In this document: one piece after another, positions 1 to 10,348 of the stretch
Layout: every line of letters begins with the position of its first letter
How positions within the stretch are numbered: the stretch's first letter is position 1
Source: Ligustrum vulgare
Lineage: Eukaryota > Streptophyta > Magnoliopsida > Lamiales > Oleaceae
DNA length: 64,000 bases
Direction of reading: 5' to 3'
Assembly: GCA_963555705.1 (NCBI GenBank)
Contig: OY743176.1
Span: 43,105,026 to 43,169,025, forward strand
Translations under genes and position numbers: made by a program
The notes under the pieces: model-generated
What the model was told of the DNA's origin: nothing
The model's database searches: none
The model's input: the letters and a program-made list of their open reading frames with translations, nothing else

Positions 1-407
1 ACAACCAAAATCTAAAATTCAAAACTCAAAATTCAAATCGAAACACAAAGAGAACGACCCCTTATATTCTACAAGAATTGGAGTTAGTTTTCCAACCCTC
101 TTTGAAAAGCCTCAATTGAATAATAGGTTAAAAATGTATTATCAAAACACTTATAATTGCACAGAGACATAATCATGGGCACGACGGACCAACTTTTCTT
201 GCTTGATTAGAATCTTTGAAACTCAATATATACCAGATTTCTACATTATTTTTGGGGACTTCTCTTACACCTATAAATACATACCACCTCTACACAATTA
301 AAGAGGAAAAATTATTTATACATGGCTCAAACGTAGATGTGTTGACTCAATTCAAATTACACAAATTGACACCTTTGCTTTAAAAATTATTTAAACATGT
401 TCAAAAG
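1..407. other. Intergenic, no gene seen
   Basis: AT-rich DNA without a convincing coding frame, RNA gene or repeat structure that I can recognise. It ends at the target-site duplication of the MITE that starts at 408. Confidence 0.6.
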
Positions 408-1000
408 TAGTGTTGATAACGGAGTGGATCGGGGTCCGAATTTTTTTGGTCCGATCCGGATCCGCCCTGCGATCCGTCAAATTTTGGGTCGGGTCGGGGC
501 GGGTCGGTCCACCAATCCCTGCATCGATCCGCCGAATTATTTTTTTAATTTTTAAATTTTTTTTAAATTAAATATTTAAAAAAAAAATTAGAAAAATTAT
601 TTTTTTATTAAATTTTATTTATTTTATTGAAACGAAACGTATAGATGTCAATTCTCCGATTCAACGAATCGAGTTTTTTTTGCCATCACTTATTGAAATT
701 ATTTCTTCAAATGAAGAACATGAAAAATTTGTTTTCTTTAAAATGCAAAGATTGCAGGTTATTCCCAGAAATTAAAGTTTGCTAAAAAATTTGCATATTA
801 GTTTTTTATACATGATAAAAAAATTATATTAAAAAAAATATCGGATCGCAGATCGGGCGGATCGGATCAGTCCCGATCCAAATCCGTTCCGTGAATTTTC
901 GGATCAGGGCGGATTACATAAATTTCGATCCGTCGATCCACGGATCGAGATTTTTTCGGATAGGATCGGGTCGACGGATCGAATTTTCTTGCCATCTCTA
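408..1000. mobile_element. Non-autonomous hAT-like MITE
   Basis: The ends are degenerate inverted repeats: TAGTGTTGATAA on the left, and TTGCCATCTCTA on the right, which reads TAGAGATGGCAA on the other strand. Subterminal tracts rich in GGATCGG and GGGTCGG face each other around an AT-rich centre. The flanks TTCAAAAG (400-407) and TTCAGAAG (1001-1008) match at 7 of 8 positions, the 8-bp duplication expected for hAT transposition. It has no coding capacity; the short frame across its right end is chance. Confidence 0.82.
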
Positions 1001-1082
1001 TTCAGAAGTCATGTTAAAATGGAATTCAAAATTCATCGCCAAGTATAAAATCGTAGCGGACATCCCCTATTTCGTAACTGAT

Positions 1083-1154
1083 GGGCATTTGGTCTAGTGG
1101 TATGATTCTCGCTTTGGGTGCGAGAGGTCCCGAGTTCGATTCTCGGAATGCCCC
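1083..1154 (+). tRNA. tRNA-Pro (anticodon UGG)
   Basis: This 72-nt sequence folds as a full cloverleaf. The acceptor stem GGGCATT pairs with AATGCCC (1147-1153), with discriminator C at 1154. The anticodon arm CTCGC-TTTGGGT-GCGAG gives anticodon UGG for proline. The T-arm contains the canonical GTTCGAT loop (B box) and the D-arm GGTCTAGTGG (A box). CCA is not encoded, as is normal for nuclear genes, and T runs for Pol III termination start about 10 nt downstream. There is no intron. It appears functional. Confidence 0.96.
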
Positions 1155-1221
1155 ATTCTTTGTTTTACTTTTTTTTTATAAATATTTCGGTTTTCAATTT
1201 TCGGCTTGGAATAGAAAATCA

Positions 1222-1255
1222 TGGGCCTGGGCCTTTGCGTGAATTTAATGGCCCA
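1222..1255. promoter_or_regulatory. Cluster of site II (TGGGCC) promoter motifs
   Basis: TGGGCC occurs twice in tandem (1222-1227, 1228-1233) and once inverted (GGCCCA, 1250-1255). TGGGCY site II elements, bound by TCP factors, are typical of plant promoters of ribosomal-protein and other growth-linked genes. That fits the RPL12 gene starting 140 bp downstream. Confidence 0.75.
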
Positions 1256-1282
1256 TCAAAATTTTAACCATTTCCTTCAAAA

Positions 1283-1289
1283 TATATAA
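1283..1289 (+). promoter_or_regulatory. TATA box of RPL12
   Basis: TATATAA lies 106 bp upstream of the RPL12 start codon. It is followed by a CT-rich leader (about 1330-1388), the usual layout of a plant ribosomal-protein promoter and 5' UTR. Position and context support it; the transcription start is inferred. Confidence 0.65.
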
Positions 1290-1394
1290 TTTTGCTTTGA
1301 AATTTCGTACATTCAACCAAACCTCAACTCCTTATCCTTTCTTCATCTTCTACTACTTCTTCTCCACTCCCACTTTCTCTCTCTAAATTCGACA

Positions 1395-1970
1395 ATGGCT
1401 TCAACATTATCCTCAGTCACCCTCCGTTCATCCACTTATCTTACAATTCCCGCTGCTTATCCTGCACATCCTTCAGACGCATTTCCAAAACAAGCCATCG
1501 AATTCCCACAAAAGGCCAACCCCAAACTCCGCAGCCGCGCCACCTTCCTCCGCCCCCTCGCAGCCGTAGAAGCCCCAGAGAAGGTTGTCGAACTCGGCGA
1601 CCAGATCTCAAACTTGACGCTTGCTGATGCTCAGAAACTCGTCGAGTACCTCCAGGACAAGCTCGGTGTTTCTGCTGCTTCTTTCGCCCCCGTAGCCGCT
1701 GTGGCCGCTCCTGGCGGCGCGGGAGTGGCGGATGCTCCTGCTGTGGTGGAGGAGAAGACGGAGTTCGACGTAGTAATTGAGGAGGTGCCTAGCAATGCGA
1801 GGATTGCTGCTATTAAAGCAGTTAGGGCTTTGACAAATTTGGCATTGAAGGAAGCCAAGGATTTGATTGAGGGATTGCCGAAGAAATTTAAGGAAGGAGT
1901 GTCTAAAGATGAAGCTGAGGAAGCCAAAAAGCAGCTGGAAGCAGCAGGTGCTAAAATCTCAATTGTTTAG
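1395..1970 (+). CDS. RPL12: Plastid 50S ribosomal protein L12 (bL12c), nuclear-encoded
   Basis: This is a complete intronless 191-residue frame. Residues 1 to about 55 are rich in Ser, Thr, Pro and basic residues, typical of a chloroplast transit peptide. Residues 62-95 ([20 protein letters not shown] and on) form the L7/L12 N-terminal dimerisation domain. Residues 95-118 are the Ala/Gly-rich hinge. Residues 121-191 are the globular C-terminal domain, with [20 protein letters not shown] and the terminal AGAKISIV. The protein forms the flexible L12 stalk of the plastid ribosome and recruits elongation-factor GTPases. The length matches plant plastid L12. The first ATG is used; it follows a CT-rich leader, TATA box and site II motifs. 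It is the only ordinary host protein gene in the window that looks fully functional. Confidence 0.97.
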   Translation: MASTLSSVTLRSSTYLTIPAAYPAHPSDAFPKQAIEFPQKANPKLRSRATFLRPLAAVEAPEKVVELGDQISNLTLADAQKLVEYLQDKLGVSAASFAPVAAVAAPGGAGVADAPAVVEEKTEFDVVIEEVPSNARIAAIKAVRALTNLALKEAKDLIEGLPKKFKEGVSKDEAEEAKKQLEAAGAKISIV

Positions 1971-2173
1971 TTTTTTCAATTAATTATGGAATTGAATGGA
2001 AAATTGTGATAATTTTTGAATGATTTTATGTACTTATCTTTGCTTAGTTGTAGTATTAATAGTAGTTCGATTTAAACCAAACATTCAATTGCAAATTCTG
2101 TGTTTGAACTGAACTGTTTGTGTCATTCTCCTCTGTACTGTCCCTATACAAGTGCACATTCATATATTTGGTC

Positions 2174-2179
2174 AATAAA
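2174..2179 (+). terminator. Probable RPL12 poly(A) signal
   Basis: AATAAA lies 204 bp after the RPL12 stop codon in AT-rich DNA with TG-rich stretches just upstream, a plausible plant near-upstream element. Plant signals are loose, so the exact cleavage site is unknown. Confidence 0.45.
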
Positions 2180-2633
2180 CATGTGCTAGTTCCTGGTATT
2201 TTCATGAAATACCATCATATTATTTACAAATTTAATCAGGAGAAATAGAATGCAGGACAATACAATGGTGATTTACTGTTTTTTTTGGAAGGGATACAGG
2301 TTTACTTGGTACATATTATCTTTATCAAATAGAAATATACAGGATTAAAGAAGAGTAGTAACAAAAATATGCATTGCTGGTATTAAAGTAGTCTTAAATG
2401 AATGTAGAATATTATTATGAGCTAGTTGGGATTCATTTGAAATGAAAAGATTAGCAATGTCTGACACTTGAAATTTAATAAAATTTACGTGAATCATATG
2501 GGATTTAGATATAGAAAAAAAATGAGCATCTCCGGCCGGTACTGTAAAATTGCAAAATCTTTGCCATCTTCCTTTTCTCCAACCGAGACTCTATTTTGGA
2601 TGGCAAAACGCATTTTTGCAGTATATGAATAGT

Positions 2634-2980
2634 TAGGGAAGACAATACGGCTCGAGCTGCTCGGGCTCGAGTAAAAAAAAGTCCGCTCAAAAAGCTCAAC
2701 GGGAGCTTGAGCCATTAATTTCAGCCACAAGTTCGGTTCAACTTGCTATATATATACATTTTCATTAAATATTTTATAGATTTTTGTTATAAAAATTAAA
2801 AGCTCGAGACTTAACTCGGCTCGGCTCGGCTCGGCTAGGAAAAGTTTGAGCTTAAAGCTCGAGTCTAGCCTTATTTTCGGGGACGAGCTTTGGTTCGACT
2901 CGGGCAAAAAAAAGCTTGATCCCTAAAAGCTCAAGCTTGATCTTCAGCTCGCGAGCCGGCTCGGCTCGTTGACATACCTA
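2634..2980. mobile_element. Non-autonomous hAT-like MITE
   Basis: The left end TAGGGAAGACAA and the right end TTGACATACCTA (reverse complement TAGGTATGTCAA) are imperfect inverted repeats. Each is followed inward by GCTCGAGC/GCTCGGC-type tracts. Flanks TGAATAGT (2626-2633) and TAAATAGT (2981-2988) match at 7 of 8 positions, a hAT-type duplication. The element is 347 bp long and non-coding. Confidence 0.85.
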
Positions 2981-4243
2981 TAAATAGTGCAACGCTGTTG
3001 AAGACGGCATCTTGGGTAGAGACGGCATCCTTCTTCCTTTTATTTATTTATTTTTTAATGTAGTTGAAAGAACAAATTCCCCTTATTTTCCTATTTTGCC
3101 CCAGTTTTTTTTAATAGAATAGAGTAAGAGAAACAATATTTTAGTGTAAAGTTGACTGAATTTTAAAGTTCTTGGTTAGACATGGCCCAAGTGTGACTAA
3201 GAATGGAATGGATTATATTATTTCTACACTAATTATGTTCCATTAACGTATACTTCTCTGGCACATTAACGTTTCTGTTTCTTCATCTTATTCACAATTT
3301 ATCTAATATCGTTTCAACATGCAATGCATCACGTCGCAATGGCCGTCCATCTCTGACTATATTGATATAATGAAAATTGTTTAGGGTTCAACACTTGAAT
3401 TCAGTTTAAAATTAAAAATCCCATGTTGGAATGATGTGAAAAGTCGGGGGGCAATTATGAAATGGATCTGCCCTAAAATTCATAAAATGTGGTTTGTAAT
3501 GGTTAATTTTGGAGAATTTGTAGTTAAAAAGTATGGAATCTTTTTGTGTTTGTGCAGATTATTTTATTGATAGAATGTGGTTAAAAATGAGTTTTGAAAA
3601 AAATAAGGTTTGAAATATATGAGTACTAAACAGGAGAGTGTTGTTTGATGAAATGCAACTGGTTGCTTCTCAACAGTTGCCCAGATTCTTTAGTTGATCT
3701 AGACCGTTGGACGAGATGGATGATCAGTGGTTGGCAAGAGAGTATAAAAATAACTCTCTGTTGCCCTAATCCTCATTCCGTTTGATACGTCGATTTCTCC
3801 TAGATTTCTTTTTTTACTCTCCTGTTTTAATTCTTATAAGGTTTACTTCTGTGTGAGTGGTGATTGACAAAGTGTTTGGCGGCCACAATTGCCATTTTTT
3901 TTGATTTTTTTTTTGTGTTTTTTAGATATATGTGGTTAAAAATTGGAGAGAGAAAATGTGTGTGGTTAAAAAGTAGTTTGAAAAATTATATTATTTATAA
4001 ACTAATTTATAAATTGTAATCATTTCGTAAAAGAACGGTGTGTCGGAGATATTCTTAATCTGTGTTTACGATTTGTTGTATGGTTCATTGAAGTGACTCC
4101 GATGAGTTCTTGAGTCAGGTGTTAAGCTTTTGAAAAAGTGCTATATGTACAGATCTATAATGTTACTGATCACTTACTTACTGTAGCATCACTGTAGGTA
4201 GCGAGCTACAGTGAGTATTCTGTAATGTACATAATTTGTACAC
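2981..4243. other. Intergenic, possible remnant promoter
   Basis: No protein-coding frame or RNA gene was recognised. A TATAAAAA box at 3743-3750, followed by a CT-rich leader-like stretch, resembles a plant promoter, but no coding exon follows. The stretch 2981-3030 carries two copies of AGACGGCATC. The part around 3930-4002 belongs to a repeat that recurs inverted at 8467-8539. Confidence 0.4.
3930..4002 (+). repeat. Left arm of a long inverted repeat pair
   Basis: The stretch ATGTGGTTAAAAATTGG...TTTGAAAAATTATATT recurs in inverted orientation at 8467-8539, with most positions conserved over about 73 bp. The two copies flank the GT-rich hAT-like element. They could be two copies of one dispersed repeat or the ends of a larger composite. 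Confidence 0.6.
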
Positions 4244-4574
4244 TAGGGGTGGGCATTAACCCACTCAAGTCGCTTAAATCAACTCAACCCGATTGATTTG
4301 GGTCGATTTTTGATGAAAATTGAGTTGGGCTGGGTTGCGAAAAAAAAAAAAAAAATTGTTCGAGTTGGATTGAGTTGTGGGTTGGGTGAAAAATTCAATC
4401 CAATAAAAAATTTAAAAATAGGGAAAATTACACACAACCCTACCATTCAAGTTCCAATTTTAAAAATTAGGGAGGGATAAATTTATTTTTACAAATCAGG
4501 TGTTAATTATTATTTTTATTAATAAAGATTAACTCACGTATAAACCTTAATTCCATTTTATATCTCCCTAACCC

Positions 4575-4577
<3 letters not shown>

Positions 4578-4663
<86 letters not shown>
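4578..4663. repeat. Compound (AC)n-(CT)n microsatellite
   Basis: About 17 AC units run directly into about 26 CT units. A chance frame reading Arg-Glu repeats on the minus strand comes from this. Confidence 0.97.
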
Positions 4664-4667
<4 letters not shown>

Positions 4668-5479
4668 ACTCTCCTCTCCAACCCAACGACAATCCGTCAC
4701 CAAACCTAGGCTACAACAGCGATGCTACCGTCGGAGTATCGCCTCTAGTTACGTGGGATCGCCTCTAGCCTAGCCGCTGCTAGCGGCGATCACCAACGAG
4801 CCGAAATTTGCACGGCAGTTCACTGCTCGATTTTAGTTCCTCCATACCTCGACAATGTTGTGTAAAAATTTCAGTTCCATATAAAATATGTAATCTGGTT
4901 TTGATTGAAGTGACATTGCGGTGTTGTGGTATTTAATTTGTAGAACTGGTGGTGCAACGGTGGTTTGCTGTTGTTAGATTTGGTGGTGGTCGTTGGTATG
5001 GTGTTTGTAGATCTAGTGGGGATGGTGCGATGGTAGTGTTGAGGTCGGTGGTTGTAGCGGTGTGGCGATAGCGAGGTGTTGGCGAGGAGTGTTTGGCTGC
5101 GGCGAATGGTTTATCCAAAGGTGCATACTCTCTCGTTTATCCATAGGTGCATACTCTCTCGAATGTTATCCAAAGGCGCACGATGGTGATCTCGAAATGG
5201 ATGGTAATGATGGAAGAAATAGCGGTTAGGACTGCATACTCTCTCGTTTGTTGGAGATTCCCGATGGAGCCGATGGTGGTTCCGGTGGTGTGGTGGTGCT
5301 GGTGGAACAAATTGTTAGATGAGGACCTTAGGCTGTAAATTAAGTGATTTCGGGGATTTGAGGTGCAATTTTTCCAAATTTTGGTTTTTGTGATTCATTT
5401 CCTCAAAGTTTATTAATAAATTAAAGTTGATTCCTAATATTATTAAACTCATAATTAATCTCCCTGAAGTTATAAAATT

Positions 5480-6640
5480 TGATGTGACTAAATTTGTAAT
5501 TGTGACTTATAATTTGTGTCAAATGTTACTTCTGGACTTATAATTTGTGCCATCTATGACAACTATGAGATGTGACCAATTACTAAATAAATGTAACTAA
5601 AATATTGACTAATTGTGACTTTGTGTGATTGTGAATGTGACTAATTATTAAGTAATTATAAATGAAATATTGATTAATTAGGGTTTGGGGTGGGTGGGGT
5701 TTTGCAACTAAATTTGTAATTGTGACCTTGTGTGACCAACTGTGACTTTGCATATCGGGTGAGGTTGGGTGAGATTTGCAACTAAATTTGTAATTGTGAT
5801 CGCATTGTGACTTGGTGTGATCCATTGTGATCTAACCGTGACCTCGTGTGACCTAACTACTACTTTGTGTAACTAAACTATGACCTTGTGTGACCAACTG
5901 TGACTTTAGGGATGGATGGGCAGGGGCGTGGGGTTTTGCAACTAAATTTGTATTTGTAACTGAATTTTGACATTGTGTGACCAACTGTGACTATGCATAT
6001 TGGGTGAGGTGGGATGAATTTTGCAACTAAATTTGTAATTGTGATCGAATTATAACTTTGTGTGACCAATTGTGATCTAATTGTGACCTCATATGACCTA
6101 ATTGTAACTTTGTGTGACCAACTGTGACTTTAGGGATGGGTGGGGTTTTACAATAAAATTTGTAATTTTGATCGAATTGTGACATTGTGTGACCAATTGT
6201 GGCTTTGTGTGGCCAGTTGTAACTTTGCATGTGGGGGTGAGGTGGGTGGGGGTGAAATTTGCAATTAAATTTGTAATTGTGACCGAATTGTGGCATTGTG
6301 TGACTAATTGTGACTTAACTGTGACCTCGTTTGACCAAACTATGACTTTGTGCGAACGAACTGTGACCTCGTGTGATCAAACTATGACTTTGTGTGACCA
6401 AATTTGACTTGCAGGTTGGGTGAATTTTGCAACTAAATTTGTAATTGTGATCGAACTAAATTTGTAATTTTGACTAAATTGTAACCTTGTGTGACCAATT
6501 GTGACTTTGTATAATCAAATGTGACTTTGCATGTGGAGCTAGAGTTGGGTGGGGTGAGGTGGCGGTGAAATTTGCGATTGTGATTTATGACTGAAATGTA
6601 ACTTTGTGTGATCAATTGCGACTTTGGGAGTTGGGTGAGG
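5480..6640. repeat. Degenerate GTGAC minisatellite
   Basis: Variants of TTGTGACCAATTGTGACTTTG and GCAACTAAATTTGTAATTG recur dozens of times, interrupted by GGGTGAGGTGGGTGGGG-type blocks. Period and order are irregular, so it behaves as a decayed higher-order satellite. Similar GTGACC units occur in the Tat-type LTR at 35520-36010. Confidence 0.85.
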
Positions 6641-6877
6641 TGGGGGTGGGAAAACATAGAGGGAAAAAAAAAACCATTTTTAAGTGGGGTCGGTTTGTTG
6701 GATGGGTAGTGGGGTGTGAAAAATTAGAAGAAGAAAAATCATTTTTGGGTGAGGTGGGTAGGGATGGGGTTGGTGGGTCACGGGTGTAAGGTCAGGACGA
6801 GATGTGGAAAAGTAGAAAAAAAAAATCATTTTTTAGTGGGGTCCGTTTGTTGGGTGGGTGGCGGGGTAGGGCGGGAG

Positions 6878-7259
6878 TAGGGATGACAAAAAAACCCGAA
6901 GCACTATAAACCCGGAGGATCCGAAATGACCCGCCCCGAAAATTACACCCCCCCCATCGGGCGGGGAGTATTTCGGGGCCGGTTCGGGGCCGACCCGCCC
7001 CGTGACCCAATTTTTTTTTTTTTTATTAATAATATTGGAATGAGAAATTAAAAATAAATTTAATGATGTCCAGAAGAATTGAACCCTGACGAGATTTATG
7101 GGTATGAGAATACACAACCACTATAACACTATGTTATTCATTGATTTTTTTCCTTCAAATATATACATATTTATCTTTAAAGTTCAAACTTAAAAACTCT
7201 AACTAGTTTGACGCCTAAGTTTTTCACCTAAAATTTCATTACCAATTTTGAGAAGAAAA

Positions 7260-7303
<44 letters not shown>

Positions 7304-7375
7304 GGTCATTGGCGGGGCAGGATAACGGGATTTTGGAGTTGCCCCCGCCCCGAACCTGACCCATTGCCATCCCTA
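6878..7375. mobile_element. Nested hAT-like MITE
   Basis: The ends are TAGGGATGACAA (left) and TTGCCATCCCTA (right), near-perfect inverted repeats of the common plant hAT type. They are followed inward by CCCGCCCCGAA/GGCGGGGCAGG tracts. Flanks GGCGGGAG (6870-6877) and GTCGGGAG (7376-7383) match at 7 of 8. The element sits in the GGTGG-rich part of the larger 4244-8037 element and is therefore younger than it. Confidence 0.87.
7262..7300. repeat. (AT)n microsatellite
   Basis: About 19 AT units lie in the right half of the nested MITE. Confidence 0.97.
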
Positions 7376-8466
7376 GTCGGGAGCGAGATGGGTGGGGATG
7401 TAGAAATTTGATGAAAAAAAATCATTTTTAGGGGGGTGAGTAGGAATGTGATGGGTGGGTATGGTGGGGTGGGGTGGGTGCAAGGGTAGGGTCTGGGTGG
7501 AGTGTGAAAATGTAGAAGAAAAAAATCATTTTTGGGTAAGGTGGGGTCGATTGGTTGGTTGGGTGAGTGGGTGGCGGGTAGTGCCGGGGGTAGGGTGGGA
7601 AAATATTGAGAGATAAAAAAAAATTCATTTTTGTGGGTGGGGTGGGGTAGGGTGGGCATGGTGGTGTTGGGGTGGGGTGGGGTGGGGTGGGGTGTGGTGG
7701 AGTGGGTGTGGGTTGGTGGGGTTGGGGTATGGAAAAGTAGAAGGAAAAAAATCATTTTTGCGGTGGGGTGGGTGGTAGGGCGGGGTGTTGTCGGGGTCTG
7801 TGGCTGGGGTGAGATCGATTTATCACTTTGCGATGAGGTGGGGTAGGGTCGAGTGGGGTTTGGATGTGGTGGGATGAGGAAGTGTAGGAAAACATCGATA
7901 GGGAAGAAAAACTTATTTGGGTTGGATTTGAACTCATATTTGGGTTGAGTTGATTTTTTATCAACTCGACCATAGTAGATTGGGTTTGGATTTGAAAAAA
8001 AATCGACCCGACCCAACCCAATTCACGCCCACCCTTTCTATACAATATATTTGAAGCTTTTGAGAGTTATACAGAAGGGTACAATTGTTTTGGGCATGAT
8101 CTGTGAATGCCAGCGTGAATCGAAACTCAAAAATGCGTCTGGAGTTTTCCATTGATACGTTCTGAGATGATCAATTAAAGTAGACCTGTAATAATATGCT
8201 CTACGATACTCTAACAACTCATTTTTAATTCAGTTGTACAACTAATCAATTAGCCTATTTTCTTTAACACAATCATTACGATTTATAAAGTAATTTATGA
8301 ACAAAGCAATTTTTCAAACAATTTTTTAAATATGCATTTTATCTCTCAACTTTTTAACCATGTTGACCTTAAAATTATAAATAAATCAATTTATAATTGT
8401 TAAAGTATTACCAAAGTTAATAATTAAGTCTCTATTTGGCAAACTTAAAAAAAAAAAAAAAAACAT

Positions 8467-8539
8467 GTTTTTAAACAATATAATTTTTCAAATCACTTTT
8501 TAATCAAACATATTTTCTCTTTTCATTTTTTAACTACAT
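8467..8539 (-). repeat. Right arm of a long inverted repeat pair
   Basis: This is the inverted counterpart of 3930-4002. It lies 430 bp beyond the right end of the GT-rich element and just left of the copia insertion. Confidence 0.6.
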
Positions 8540-8594
8540 ATTTTGCCTTGAAAATATAAGAAAACATATTTTATACATACTTTTAACAAATAGA

Positions 8595-9049
8595 TGTTGG
8601 ATAAAATTCAATAATGTGGGGCCAAACATGTATAAAATAAAATGTGTGGTGCTATCTTAAGGATTTAGTTAATAAAGTGATCCACTAAAGATTATTCGGG
8701 ACTAATGGGTATTAAGTGTCGTGAGATTAAAGTGTAGAGACAAATTCAATCTTTTAAATTGATGATGGGCCAATTTAATAACATTGAAACATGATAGTTG
8801 CCCTACAACTATTTATACAGGTCATGATCCCCAATTGAGCGTGACTTTTTCATAATTCTCTGCATCCCCGTCAACAGAGAAGAAACATAAGGAGAAAACC
8901 ACGAATTAGTTGGAAGACCATAACCCCGTTCGATCAAACACAACAATGAATTCAGGTACGCTTCCGCTTCAGTTTGGATCTTGATAATTACAGCATGATG
9001 TTCGTGAATTTTAGATGAACATTCATCTATATCAAATTTAATTTTAACA
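8595..9049 (+). repeat. 5' LTR of the copia element
   Basis: Starts TGTTGGATAAAATTC, ends AATTTTAACA, and is matched over its length by 21795-22249. It is preceded by ATAGA and followed by the primer-binding site. Confidence 0.95.
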
Positions 9050-9051
9050 AG

Positions 9052-9067
9052 TGGTATCAGAGCCAAC
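9052..9067 (+). other. Primer-binding site (initiator tRNA-Met)
   Basis: TGGTATCAGAGCCAAC starts 2 nt after the 5' LTR. It is complementary to the 3' end of plant initiator tRNA-Met, the standard copia primer. Confidence 0.93.
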
Positions 9068-10348
9068 ATCGTGTTGAATTATCAGATCAATTTTGTACGA
9101 ATATATGTGTAAATTGGTTCTGTGCGTGTATGTATATGCGAAACTGATTTCAATAATTCAAGAATATGCATACAGTCAGATTGATTTCAAAATCGAAATA
9201 TATACATACACTCACACATATCGAAATTGAGAATTATACATACACACACCGCAAAATCGAAAATTTAGGAAACATGTTTTGGTTTATTGAGTCAGCCGTT
9301 CATTTCCTCTGTGTGTGAATGTATATATGCGAAAAAATCATGGTTTACAAATGGATTCAGTTCTGGTTTTTGTGTTTTTCGAATTTTTTTTTGTTGTGTA
9401 TGGATTCAGTATGTGTATTGTGGTTGAGATTGTATGAATCTGATTGGGAAGGAGAGGCCGCGCGCGATGGGCTTGAGGCGACGGGTTGCAGTTGGTGGGG
9501 ACGCCCAGCGTTGCGGCGTCGGATTTCAATGGTTGCGCGCGATGGGGGTTGCGGTGGTACACCGCGTCGCGCGTAGCGACGCAGTTCTTGGGACTGAGCA
9601 GCGACGGGCGGCGCCGGTGATGGCGACGCGTCCTTGGAACTAGTGTGCGGCGGCTAGGGTTTGGTTCCAAACCCTAGCTGTTGCAAATTTTGGGTTGAGG
9701 GGCTCCATCGGAAATTTGAAGTGCTGAAGGGCCTAGTTTGCAATTTACAAAATTGGTTTATTTAACTCCTGATCCTCTAATTTCGTTTTAAATATTATTT
9801 AAAACCCTAAGGTTATAAAACTTTTAAGTTGGCCCTTCAAACTTCTGAATTTACAAAATTAAGTCCCTAAAGTTAAGAAATCGTTTAAGTTGGGTTTTAA
9901 GAATTCTGAATTTTACGATTCAGTCCCTAAAGTTTCTGATTTTAATTAATTGGCCGCTAAAGTTTGGGAAAATGGCAATTTAGTCCTTCAAGTTTAAAAA
10001 TATTTCAAAATTGGCCAATCAAGTTTAATTAAATTGCAATTTAACCATCCAACTTAATGATTACTTAATCCTAAAGTATTGAATTTCATAATTCAAATCC
10101 TAAAGCCTTAAATATATGCAAAACAATCAATTCAAGTTCAAATTTTGGTATGACGGACTCTTTTGAGAAATATAATATTTCGAAGTGAATTAATTGAAGC
10201 AACATGTTGCCAAAGCAACCTCTCTTGTGGAAATTAATTAACTTAGAATATTAGAAGGTTTAGTGTGTGTGTTGTTCATGCGGATATTGATCGGCCCAAA
10301 GGAAGGTCAATGTTTGGCTGGAATTTTACATGCACCTGTGGTGATAAA
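9068..10348 (+). other. Untranslated leader of the copia element
   Basis: No gag frame is visible. The part 9440-9650 is GC-rich with CGCGCGATGGG motifs. The part 9780-10080 repeats phrases like AATTCAGTCCCTAAAGTT several times, as plant LTR-element leaders often do. The leader continues after the nested insertion at 17070 and ends before gag near 17318. Confidence 0.6.

Larger units (their letters stand above)
4244..8037. mobile_element. Large GT-rich hAT-like element, non-coding
   Basis: The left end is TAGGGGTGGGC, a common plant hAT end, and GCCCACCCTTT is at the right end. Matching subterminal motifs (GGGTCGATTTTT on the left, AAAAATCGACCCGACCC on the right) also face each other. Flanking 8-mers TTGTACAC and CTATACAA agree at only 5 of 8 positions, so the duplication is weak. 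Inside are an AC/CT microsatellite, GGTGG-rich DNA, a GTGAC minisatellite, CTCACCC-type purine-strand repeats and a younger nested MITE at 6878. The long minus-strand frames here are low-complexity Pro/His/Thr translations of GGGTGG repeats, not genes. Confidence 0.6.

Noticed and set aside
1631..1927. 98-codon minus-strand frame antisense to RPL12
   Set aside because: It is a shadow of the RPL12 codon pattern; the Ser/Ala/Thr-rich translation has no domain.
4503..4703. Arg-Glu repeat frame
   Set aside because: It is the (CT)n/(AC)n microsatellite.
7306..8045. Long minus-strand frames rich in Pro, His and Thr
   Set aside because: They are translations of GGGTGG repeats in the hAT-like element with no conserved sequence.
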